DNA from: Bacillota bacterium
Lineage (GTDB): Bacteria > Bacillota > Clostridia > Lachnospirales > Lachnospiraceae
Direction of reading: 5' to 3'
NCBI GenBank assembly: GCA_023425485.1
Contig: JAFACO010000372.1
Span: forward strand, 1 to 5,790
Length of the DNA: 5,790 bases
Shown: positions 1 to 5,054 of the stretch, in pieces
Layout: each line of letters begins with the position of its first letter
Position numbering within the stretch: position 1 is the first letter of the stretch
Notes under the pieces: generated by a model
The model's database searches: none
What the model saw: only the letters and a program-made list of their open reading frames with translations
Told to the model about the DNA's origin: nothing
Made by a program: the position numbers and the translations under genes

Positions 1-407
1 TCTGGTGCAAAGATAAAATATTCGGATAATAACTTCTCATGATACTGAATTGATGTTTCATCTATATCCATAAGAGTTACCAACTTCGGCATAACTTTAT
101 AAATGTTCCTCATCTCATAGAAATAGATTATAGTTTCCATGTCACTACCTGTTTGTGTTGTTATTACCGCTTTTACCTTTGCATTACTCTCAATTCGCCT
201 AAGGTCTTCCTTGGATATGTTTCCAATAATCTTCGCCTGCCAGTCTCCCTCTTCGGATACAATCTGACTAATGTTATCCGTCCACACATTGTAGAAAACG
301 CTGGTTATCAGTGAAAGAAACATTGCTGATATTAGTGCAGCCACCATTAGAGAGATGCTAGCAATTTTATTATTTTTAATATAACTAAGAGAATATTCTT
401 TCCACAT
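1..407 (-). CDS. FtsX/MacB-like ABC transporter permease, N-terminal part (partial)
   Basis: The first 135 residues are visible; the gene runs off the left edge. The frame opens with ATG at 407-405 (MWKEYSLSYI) and has no stop. Residues about 14-38 form one hydrophobic membrane helix. A soluble stretch with a GDW motif (residues about 56-58) follows, as expected for the extracytoplasmic domain after the first helix of FtsX/MacB-type permeases. The start is well supported: GGGAG at 416-420 lies 8 nt upstream, inside the last codons of the ATPase gene, whose stop is only 4 bp away. The two genes are therefore probably translationally coupled and their products should form one membrane complex. 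In this family the ATPase drives export or extraction of lipids, peptides or antibiotics, or transmits a signal through the permease. The substrate is unknown here. Whether it is a four-helix MacB-type or a ten-helix Bce-type permease depends on the missing part. Confidence 0.85.
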   Translation of the reverse strand, partial: MWKEYSLSYIKNNKIASISLMVAALISAMFLSLITSVFYNVWTDNISQIVSEEGDWQAKIIGNISKEDLRRIESNAKVKAVITTQTGSDMETIIYFYEMRNIYKVMPKLVTLMDIDETSIQYHEKLLSEYFIFAP

Positions 408-411
408 ACGA

Positions 412-1095
412 TTATCTCCCTTGCTTCTCATTGGAGATAATTCTGCCATCTTCAAAAGCAATGATGCGGTCTGCCTCCAAAGCTAATTTCTCATCATGGG
501 TAACCATTATAATTGTCTGCTTCAAATTCTTATTCGTCAGCTTTAACATTTCAACTATTTCTCTGGAATTTTTTTGATCCAAATTACCCGTTGGTTCGTC
601 CGCTAAAAGTAATGCTGGTCGATATAGCAAGGCTCTTGCTATAGCAGTTCTCTGCTGCTGTCCTCCTGATAACTGGCTGGGAAGACTATTTAGTTTATTT
701 TCTATTCCTAAGGAACCAACCACCTTTTCATAATATTCCTGATCTGGTTTTCTTTTATCTAAAAGCATTGGCATCAGGATATTACGTTCCACCGTAAGAG
801 TTGGAATTAGATTGTAAAATTGATAAATCAACCCCACCTTTCTGCGCCGAAAGATTGCGGCTGAAGCTGGATTTAGCGTAGATAGATCCTGGTTTTCCAC
901 AAATACTTTTCCCTTGGTAGGCTGATCTACACCTCCCAGCATATGCAGGAGTGTTGACTTCCCGGAACCCGAGGCACCCACAACTGCCACAAACTCACCT
1001 TTTTCAATACTTAAATTCACCTGATTTAAGGCAATCACCTGATTATCCTTAGACCCATATAACTTTGTAAGATCTTCACATTTAAGAATTTCCAC
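412..1095 (-). CDS. ABC transporter ATP-binding protein, LolD/MacB/BceA-like
   Basis: A complete 227-residue ATPase, the usual length for stand-alone subunits of FtsX-type transporters. Visible motifs in order: Walker A GASGSGKST (40-48), Q-loop Gln92 in YQFYNLIP, signature LSGGQQQR (142-149), Walker B ALLLADEP (161-168) with catalytic Glu167, D-loop NLD (171-173) and H-loop His200. All residues needed for ATP hydrolysis are present. It should bind the cytoplasmic side of the permease encoded 4 bp downstream and power it. The start codon is GTG at 1095-1093. It is chosen because GGGGAGG (1103-1109) sits 7 nt upstream and the family's usual N-terminus (VEILKCEDLTK, read as M) begins there. It follows the kinase gene after 63 bp that may hold an internal promoter. 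The motifs fit the group of exporters controlled by adjacent two-component systems (BceAB, Vex and similar). The substrate is not deducible. Confidence 0.95.
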   Translation of the reverse strand: MEILKCEDLTKLYGSKDNQVIALNQVNLSIEKGEFVAVVGASGSGKSTLLHMLGGVDQPTKGKVFVENQDLSTLNPASAAIFRRRKVGLIYQFYNLIPTLTVERNILMPMLLDKRKPDQEYYEKVVGSLGIENKLNSLPSQLSGGQQQRTAIARALLYRPALLLADEPTGNLDQKNSREIVEMLKLTNKNLKQTIIMVTHDEKLALEADRIIAFEDGRIISNEKQGR

Positions 1096-1102
1096 CTTGA
1101 TA

Positions 1103-1109
1103 CCTCCCC
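1103..1109 (-). promoter_or_regulatory. Ribosome binding site of the ABC ATPase gene
   Basis: GGGGAGG on the minus strand, 7 nt before the GTG at 1095. It is a near-perfect anti-Shine-Dalgarno match, and it fixes this non-ATG start. Confidence 0.85.
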
Positions 1110-1121
1110 ATGATTGTTCCT

Positions 1122-1150
1122 ATTAGATAGTTGCATCATAACAAAGTAAA
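1122..1150 (-). promoter_or_regulatory. Possible internal promoter for the ABC transporter genes
   Basis: Minus-strand TTTACT (1150-1145) and TCTAAT (1127-1122) are separated by 17 bp. They match the sigma-A consensus at 4 of 6 and 5 of 6 positions. Transcription would start near 1115, leaving a leader of about 20 nt that contains the ribosome binding site. The weak -35 and the direct repeat abutting it upstream suggest a promoter that needs an activator. This is inference from spacing and sequence only; AT-rich DNA gives such matches by chance. Confidence 0.4.
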
Positions 1151-1168
1151 GTGACATCTTAGTGACAG
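1151..1168 (-). promoter_or_regulatory. 11-bp-period direct repeat, candidate response-regulator box
   Basis: On the minus strand CTGTCAC (1168-1162) and ATGTCAC (1157-1151) share TGTCAC at an exact 11-bp period, one helical turn. OmpR/PhoB-family regulators bind as head-to-tail dimers to such tandem half-sites. The layout resembles the enterobacterial Pho box (two CTGTCA-type halves 11 bp apart), matching about 14 of 18 positions. The repeat overlaps the end and stop codon of the kinase gene and touches the candidate -35 at 1150, where an activator would sit. The adjacent response regulator is the natural candidate ligand; this is inferred, not shown. Confidence 0.45.
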
Positions 1169-2337
1169 TAGAAACGTACGAGAAAGCTCGCACCACCCTC
1201 CGGTATATTTTTTGCTTCAATACAACCATTTTGCATGGAAATAATTGATTTTGCCAGAGCAAGTCCAATTCCGATACCTCCTTCTTTTGCTCTGCTTCCA
1301 CGGTAGAACCTCTCAAACATATGTACAAAATCCTTTTCAGTAAAACCATCTCCATCATCTGATATTTTTATCTCTACATAGATTGGATTTTGTAAGTATT
1401 CAATAACAACCTTGGTTTTCGCATATTCCATACAATTTTTAAGCAGATTCGTAAAAGCTTCTACGGACCACTCCATATCGCCGAGGTAGGATTCCATTTC
1501 TGAATTATCAATCAGTATTATATCTAAAGATTTTGCTGCAGCCAACTCCTCTAAGCTCTCTACTGTTAGCTGCAGCATTGTATAGACCTCAACCTTGTCT
1601 TTTTCAAGGCTTAATACTCCTGCATCAATCCTAGCTAGGATTAATAATGCCTCCTCTAACTTCGTAAGTCGTTCCACTTGCTTTTGGAGTTGCTCAAGAT
1701 ACTCCCCTTTTTGCTCTGTCTTTAACAGCTGTATCATAAGAGACATAGAGGTGAGTGGTGTTTTCATTTGATGTGCAATGTTTGCAAGATTATTCGCATA
1801 GTTTTCCTTAACCACTATTGCTTCGTTCCTTGTCTCGAATAGAGTTGTCACAGTTTTATAGATTTCATCCTGTAATAATGCGAAAGCATCCTCTTTTTGT
1901 GGCAGTAACGTAACTTCTCTTCCCATATTTAAGTTTTCAAGATACTTAGTAATTGTTTCAATACGCTCTCCCATTTCACGTTTCCTTGAGCGAATTATAA
2001 AGGTTACCAATGCTGTCATTAATAAAATCGATATCAGCACAAAGGGTGTTATTTTTACTAAGTATTCAATTAAAAAATCCTTACCTTCAAAACCATATAA
2101 GTATAAATAGTTACTGTTTACATCTTGCTCCATATGTAAGTTGCTGTCTTTTATTTGTTGAAGGATATTTAGCTCCTCCTGTGGATATTTAATAATTAAC
2201 TCGTTAGCTAAATTAGATAATACCCGATACTGATGGTCTGCGTAGTAGAAAGCACCGGCTAGCAATGACACTGTCCCAGATAGTAAAATGGAGATTAGTA
2301 TAATGCTAACTCCAAGCTTTATAGCTTTTCTATCCAT
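1159..2337 (-). CDS. Membrane sensor histidine kinase of two-component system
   Basis: A complete 392-residue kinase. Membrane helices at about 8-32 and 96-116 enclose an extracytoplasmic sensor of about 63 residues. A charged juxtamembrane stretch follows with no clear HAMP domain. The HisKA domain carries phospho-acceptor His189 in the motif HQMKTPL. The ATPase domain shows the N box (NLLKN, 297-301), G1 (DDGDG, 327-331), F box (FERFY, 341-345) and G2 (GGIGIGL, 353-359). Gln190 replaces the acidic residue that usually follows the histidine. The ATG overlaps the regulator's stop by one base (TAATG), with GGAGG (2345-2349) 7 nt upstream, so the pair is co-translated. It should phosphorylate the regulator encoded immediately upstream. 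The outer loop is longer than that of intramembrane-sensing BceS-type kinases, so it may detect its signal directly rather than only through the transporter. The signal is unknown. Confidence 0.95.
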   Translation of the reverse strand: MDRKAIKLGVSIILISILLSGTVSLLAGAFYYADHQYRVLSNLANELIIKYPQEELNILQQIKDSNLHMEQDVNSNYLYLYGFEGKDFLIEYLVKITPFVLISILLMTALVTFIIRSRKREMGERIETITKYLENLNMGREVTLLPQKEDAFALLQDEIYKTVTTLFETRNEAIVVKENYANNLANIAHQMKTPLTSMSLMIQLLKTEQKGEYLEQLQKQVERLTKLEEALLILARIDAGVLSLEKDKVEVYTMLQLTVESLEELAAAKSLDIILIDNSEMESYLGDMEWSVEAFTNLLKNCMEYAKTKVVIEYLQNPIYVEIKISDDGDGFTEKDFVHMFERFYRGSRAKEGGIGIGLALAKSIISMQNGCIEAKNIPEGGASFLVRFYCH

Positions 2338-3005
2338 TATACTTCCTCCATTCGGTAACCAAAACTTCTTACCGTTTTTAGATTAGATGGATTATGCAGC
2401 TTCTCCCTTAGACGTTTCATTGTAACGGTTAAGGTATTATCATTTACATAATTACCATTTGCATCCCATAATACCTCAAGTAATCTTGTCCTTGTCAGAA
2501 TACAGCCTTTGTTTTCTAAAAGTAGTTTTATTAATTGATATTCTATTTTACTAAGTATAATCTCTTGCTTCGAAATAAAAACTTGAAGTTTCACTAAATC
2601 TATAATAATATCACCACAGGTTAGATAGTTTTTTGCTATATTTCCAGTGCGCCTTAAAATGGCAGATATTCTGGCAGACAGTACCTCTAAGTCAAATGGC
2701 TTTACCAGATAATCATCTGCTCCTCCTTGAAAACCCATCACAATATCTTTGGAGTCGCTTTTCACAGTGAGGAATATAATCGGTAACTCCCTCCAGTTGT
2801 CTCTTACCCATTTACATAACTGCTGCCCACTCCCATCGGACAGATTCCAATCAATTAAAATAAGGGAGGGCAGTTCTGTTTGCAGTGCTTGCTTGGTTTG
2901 CTCAATTGTGTCAAAAGCAATTACTTGATATCCTTTATTCTTTAAATACTTCTGCACTGCCGAGGCAATCGTAACATCATCTTCTACATAATAGAGCTTT
3001 ATCAT
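2337..3005 (-). CDS. OmpR/PhoB-family response regulator
   Basis: A complete 222-residue regulator of normal family length. The receiver domain (about 1-115) has the acidic pocket Glu8/Asp9, phospho-acceptor Asp52 (LILIDWN), switch Thr80 (IIFLT) and Lys102 in the VKPF motif. A winged-helix DNA-binding domain (about 125-220) follows. Its recognition region NDNTLTVTMKRLREKL and the C-terminal TVRSFGYRM resemble BceR/VncR-type regulators found beside ABC exporters in Firmicutes. It is the first gene of the operon. Its ATG (3005-3003) has a moderate ribosome binding site (GAAAGG) about 8 nt upstream and a strong promoter at 3044-3072. It should be phosphorylated by the adjacent kinase and control the downstream ABC genes, and perhaps itself. 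The direct repeat at 1151-1168 is the best visible candidate target. Confidence 0.95.
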   Translation of the reverse strand: MIKLYYVEDDVTIASAVQKYLKNKGYQVIAFDTIEQTKQALQTELPSLILIDWNLSDGSGQQLCKWVRDNWRELPIIFLTVKSDSKDIVMGFQGGADDYLVKPFDLEVLSARISAILRRTGNIAKNYLTCGDIIIDLVKLQVFISKQEIILSKIEYQLIKLLLENKGCILTRTRLLEVLWDANGNYVNDNTLTVTMKRLREKLHNPSNLKTVRSFGYRMEEV

Positions 3006-3043
3006 AGTTTTACCTTTCTAAAATAAACCATGTGTACCTCTTT

Positions 3044-3072
3044 ATTATATTTAGACCAGTTATATATTTCAA
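3044..3072 (-). promoter_or_regulatory. Sigma-A-type promoter of the regulator-kinase-ABC operon
   Basis: Minus-strand TTGAAA (3072-3067) and TATAAT (3049-3044) are separated by exactly 17 bp, matching 5 of 6 and 6 of 6 consensus positions. Transcription should start near 3037, giving a leader of about 32 nt. An imperfect dyad, TTCAACAAT (3068-3076) with ATTGGTTGA (3086-3094) on the plus strand, overlaps the -35 and could be an operator. That second point is weak. Confidence 0.75.
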
Positions 3073-3101
3073 CAATTTCCTAAATATTGGTTGACAACTC
3101 A

Positions 3102-3191
3102 AAAAGACCGGTACTTGCTTTAACCGCCCCACGAAAATTAGATTGAAAAATCTAATAATAAGGAGGTCGGTTCAGCAACTACCAGTCTTTT
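3102..3191 (-). terminator. Long imperfect hairpin, probable terminator between operons
   Basis: Arms 3191-3162 and 3132-3102 pair over about 26-28 positions including wobbles. AAAAGAC pairs with GTCTTTT at the base, followed by GGTA/TACC, TTGCT/AGCAA and AACCG/CGGTT blocks. The top carries a perfect 8-bp stem, ATTAGATT (3137-3144) with AATCTAAT (3149-3156), closed by a 4-nt loop. In the minus direction the structure ends in five U residues (3105-3101) and lies 29 bp past the stop of the DUF4395-type gene, so it should end that transcript. Because the base is A-rich on one side and T-rich on the other, it may work in both directions. It is much longer than a typical intrinsic terminator; a small mobile or structured RNA element is an alternative. 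Confidence 0.55.
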
Positions 3192-3219
3192 CATCATAAT
3201 ACTTACTAATCTTATTTCA

Positions 3220-3705
3220 TTATTTAACTATCTCTCGTGCTAATACATTTCCCAATTGTTTTGGTAATAAAGAATACATCCAGCATCCTAAACAAAAGCT
3301 GAAAAATGACTCTAATGCAGCACATAGTAACAAAATAACTAATACGATACTTCCTGCAAAAAGGAAGTTTCCCGCATACAAAAGAGTTACTGCTAAAGAG
3401 AATACCACACCTATTCGTGCTGCAAACACTTTTGGAGCACTATCAACCATTTTCTTAGGTAGATTTAGCCCGGAAACAATACCTCTTGCTATTGTTGCTA
3501 TTGGACTATAACGAGGTTTAAAAAATGCTCGAATTATAAAGTCCAGTGCTAATATTCCTGTTATAATAACTGCTGCATCTATGGAAAACAGCAATGCTAC
3601 TATTAATGTAATTCCTGTAATAGCAAAAACTATACCTGCAACTACCCTGACGGTAGTATTATCACGTTGATTTCCTGAAATGGGGCAAGAAAGATTAATC
3701 GCCAT
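3220..3705 (-). CDS. DUF4395-type small integral membrane protein
   Basis: 161 residues with about four hydrophobic segments (roughly 21-41, 43-62, 97-113 and 115-133). It opens with a short N-terminal stretch carrying a Cys-Pro pair (Cys7) and has a C-terminal CLGC motif (Cys138, Cys141). The Cys-Pro near the start, the central APKVFAARIG (90-99) and the late Cys-x-x-Cys fit my memory of the DUF4395 family, whose function is not established. The conserved cysteines hint at a redox or metal role, but that is inference. The start is set at ATG 3705-3703 because AGAAGG (3713-3718) lies 7 nt before it. The in-frame upstream ATG at 3762 falls between the -35 and -10 of the promoter and would not be transcribed. 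The gene has its own promoter and is followed by the long hairpin, so it is probably monocistronic. Confidence 0.8.
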   Translation of the reverse strand: MAINLSCPISGNQRDNTTVRVVAGIVFAITGITLIVALLFSIDAAVIITGILALDFIIRAFFKPRYSPIATIARGIVSGLNLPKKMVDSAPKVFAARIGVVFSLAVTLLYAGNFLFAGSIVLVILLLCAALESFFSFCLGCWMYSLLPKQLGNVLAREIVK

Positions 3706-3712
3706 ACTATAA

Positions 3713-3718
3713 CCTTCT
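3713..3718 (-). promoter_or_regulatory. Ribosome binding site fixing the DUF4395 gene start
   Basis: Minus-strand AGAAGG, 7 nt before the ATG at 3705. The upstream in-frame ATGs at 3762, 3741 and 3723 have no comparable site, so this one decides the start. Confidence 0.7.
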
Positions 3719-3743
3719 TTCATATAAAATATACTATACATAT

Positions 3744-3772
3744 ATGTTATGCCTAATTTCATTTCTTGTCAA
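3744..3772 (-). promoter_or_regulatory. Promoter of the DUF4395-type gene
   Basis: Minus-strand TTGACA (3772-3767) is a perfect -35. TAACAT (3749-3744), at 17-bp spacing, matches 4 of 6 positions of the -10. The predicted start near 3737 gives a leader of about 32 nt before the ATG at 3705. The perfect 10-bp palindrome ACATATATGT covers the downstream half of the -10 and the bases just after it. It could be an operator or simply AT-rich chance. Confidence 0.6.
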
Positions 3773-3857
3773 GCAAACTTCTTACTATCATCCTGTTTTC
3801 ATTATAACCTCTTATATCCCCTTACTTTAACTACTTAGAACCATGTAGCAATCTGTA

Positions 3858-3905
3858 GTTTTCTCACTAGTTTTCTCACTAGTTTTCTCACTAATTTTCT
3901 CACCA
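3858..3905. repeat. Four tandem copies of a 12-bp repeat
   Basis: On the plus strand GTTTTCTCACTA occurs three times without change (3858-3869, 3870-3881, 3882-3893). A fourth copy with two changes, ATTTTCTCACCA, follows (3894-3905). The array is intergenic, 48 bp past the stop of the transporter gene and about 85 bp upstream of the -35 of the next gene. It is not coding: the minus strand reads TAG TGA in each unit, and the plus strand has no start. It looks like a replication-slippage microrepeat; a protein-binding array is possible but unproven. Confidence 0.9.
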
Positions 3906-3953
3906 TTGGGTTTAAAGTAATTACTCTTATCAATGCTTTGTATGATTAATAAT

Positions 3954-4805
3954 TTATTTTGATTTAATAGAGGCATACAAAACTGTTCCTAAAATAATGA
4001 TACCACCTAAAACTTCCCGTATTGTTGGAAGCTCCTTTAGTAATAACGCTGCAAAAACAATCCCATAGACAGGCTCTAAGCTTGATATAATACCTGCTGT
4101 CTGTGTTCTTACATTTTTCAATCCATTAATGAATAGAGAGTGGGATATCCCTGTAAAAATAACACCCAAAACAATTAGTAACAGAATATCCTTACTGGAA
4201 AAGATCGTCCTTTGTAAAAATAAAAAAGGAATCAAAACAATGGTGGCTACAAACTGCTCATAGAAAGCGATTACTGTACCTGAATATCCTTTTACATAGG
4301 AGCGGTTAAGCATGGAGAGTATTGCATATGTAAAACCAGATATAATCCCCCATAGTACACCTTGGGTCATACTATTTCCTAATTCAAATTTAGGAATAAC
4401 AAGAACAACTCCAAAAAAGGTTATTAACGCAAGAATGATATCTTTTAATTTCATTTTCTCTTTTAGGAAATAAGGTTCAAGAAAGGTAACAAATACGGGG
4501 AAAGTTGAAAAGGTAAGCAAACCAATTGCCACGGTAGAAATCTGAATAGATTTAAAAAATGTACTCCAATGAATTGCGAGAACGATTCCCATGATTGCCA
4601 AATACAAATAATGCTTCTTTTCTTTTAGTCTAATGTCCTTCTTCAAATACCGTAATAATATAAATAGAAAGATACTCGAAAAGAATACCCTGCCAAGAAC
4701 AATCATCATTGACGGTAGTGATAGCAGCTTTCCAAACAAACCTGATACACCGAACAAAAAAACAGATAAATGAATTTCTATTAAACTTTTATTCCTTGCA
4801 TTCAT
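3954..4805 (-). CDS. EamA/DMT-superfamily transporter
   Basis: A complete 283-residue protein made of about ten hydrophobic helices, the standard size for drug/metabolite transporter (DMT) family carriers. It consists of two EamA-like halves (about 10-137 and 148-280). The internal duplication is visible: FLEPYFLKEK (108-117) in the first half mirrors the SLEPVYG...LLLKELP segment (242-260) in the second, each followed by a glycine-containing hydrophobic helix. It sits in the cytoplasmic membrane. Relatives export amino acids, metabolites or drugs, and the substrate cannot be told from sequence. The start at 4805 is the only good one, since an in-frame stop (4829-4827) lies just upstream. Its ribosome binding site, AAAGG (4818-4822), is 12 nt away and sits in the loop of a small hairpin. 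It has its own promoter. No strong terminator is visible downstream. Confidence 0.9.
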   Translation of the reverse strand: MNARNKSLIEIHLSVFLFGVSGLFGKLLSLPSMMIVLGRVFFSSIFLFILLRYLKKDIRLKEKKHYLYLAIMGIVLAIHWSTFFKSIQISTVAIGLLTFSTFPVFVTFLEPYFLKEKMKLKDIILALITFFGVVLVIPKFELGNSMTQGVLWGIISGFTYAILSMLNRSYVKGYSGTVIAFYEQFVATIVLIPFLFLQRTIFSSKDILLLIVLGVIFTGISHSLFINGLKNVRTQTAGIISSLEPVYGIVFAALLLKELPTIREVLGGIIILGTVLYASIKSK

Positions 4806-4810
4806 ATAGT

Positions 4811-4827
4811 AACGGCACCTTTCCGTT
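4811..4827 (-). promoter_or_regulatory. Small hairpin presenting the ribosome binding site of the transporter gene
   Basis: On the minus strand AACGG (4827-4823) and CCGTT (4815-4811) form a perfect 5-bp stem around the 7-nt loop AAAGGTG, which is the only Shine-Dalgarno candidate for the ATG at 4805. Folding would shorten the otherwise long 12-nt spacing and expose the site in the loop. The stem is short, so this may be chance. Confidence 0.3.
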
Positions 4828-4875
4828 TATTAATTGAGTTTATTGTTTTCTCCTGATCGGTTGTTCCTCTTTGAT

Positions 4876-4904
4876 ATTTTAGATTCTATGATGTATATAG
4901 TCAA
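4876..4904 (-). promoter_or_regulatory. Sigma-A-type promoter of the EamA transporter gene
   Basis: Minus-strand TTGACT (4904-4899) and TAAAAT (4881-4876) are separated by 17 bp, each matching 5 of 6 consensus positions. Start near 4869 would give a leader of about 64 nt. Between this promoter and the hairpin at 4997-5021 I see only AT-rich sequence. Confidence 0.7.
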
Positions 4905-4996
4905 ATGAAATATGCTACACAAGTAATTCAACAGAAGGTATATAACAATAAGATTATATAACTTAGAATATAAAAATAACTCTAACTATAGTAATA

Positions 4997-5021
4997 GAGC
5001 GGAATATAAGAAATTCCGCTC
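4997..5021 (-). terminator. Hairpin after the sortase gene, probable intrinsic terminator
   Basis: A perfect 9-bp inverted repeat, GAGCGGAAT (4997-5005) and ATTCCGCTC (5013-5021), with a 7-nt loop. It starts 33 bp past the sortase stop and is by far the most GC-rich spot in its surroundings. The tail on the minus strand (TATTACTATAG) is only moderately U-rich, so termination may be partial. Confidence 0.65.
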
Positions 5022-5054
5022 CGTCACTTCACAAAGAGTTAATTTTATTAATAA

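Noticed and set aside
1135..1140. TATGAT as the -10 of the internal promoter
   Set aside because: At 17-bp spacing the upstream hexamer is ACTAAG, which does not resemble a -35. The pair TTTACT/TCTAAT fits better.
1035..1358. Minus-strand 107-codon open frame across the kinase/ATPase junction
   Set aside because: It overlaps the conserved C-terminal motifs of the kinase and the start of the ATPase in another frame, has no recognisable domain, and lies over two well-supported genes.
2010..2192. Plus-strand 60-codon open frame
   Set aside because: Antisense to the membrane/sensor region of the kinase; no ribosome binding site or family resemblance.
3090..3098. Odd palindrome GTTGACAAC with a TTGACA that could be a plus-strand -35
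   Set aside because: No -10 at suitable spacing on the plus strand and no plus-strand gene downstream.
3914..3928. Palindrome AGTAATTACT as a terminator for the EamA transporter gene
   Set aside because: Weak AT-only stem with no loop and no U-run after it; not convincing as an intrinsic terminator.
4905..4961. Plus-strand 18-codon frame in the gap between the transporter and sortase genes
   Set aside because: Very short, no ribosome binding site, and adjacent to the transporter promoter on the opposite strand; chance in AT-rich DNA.
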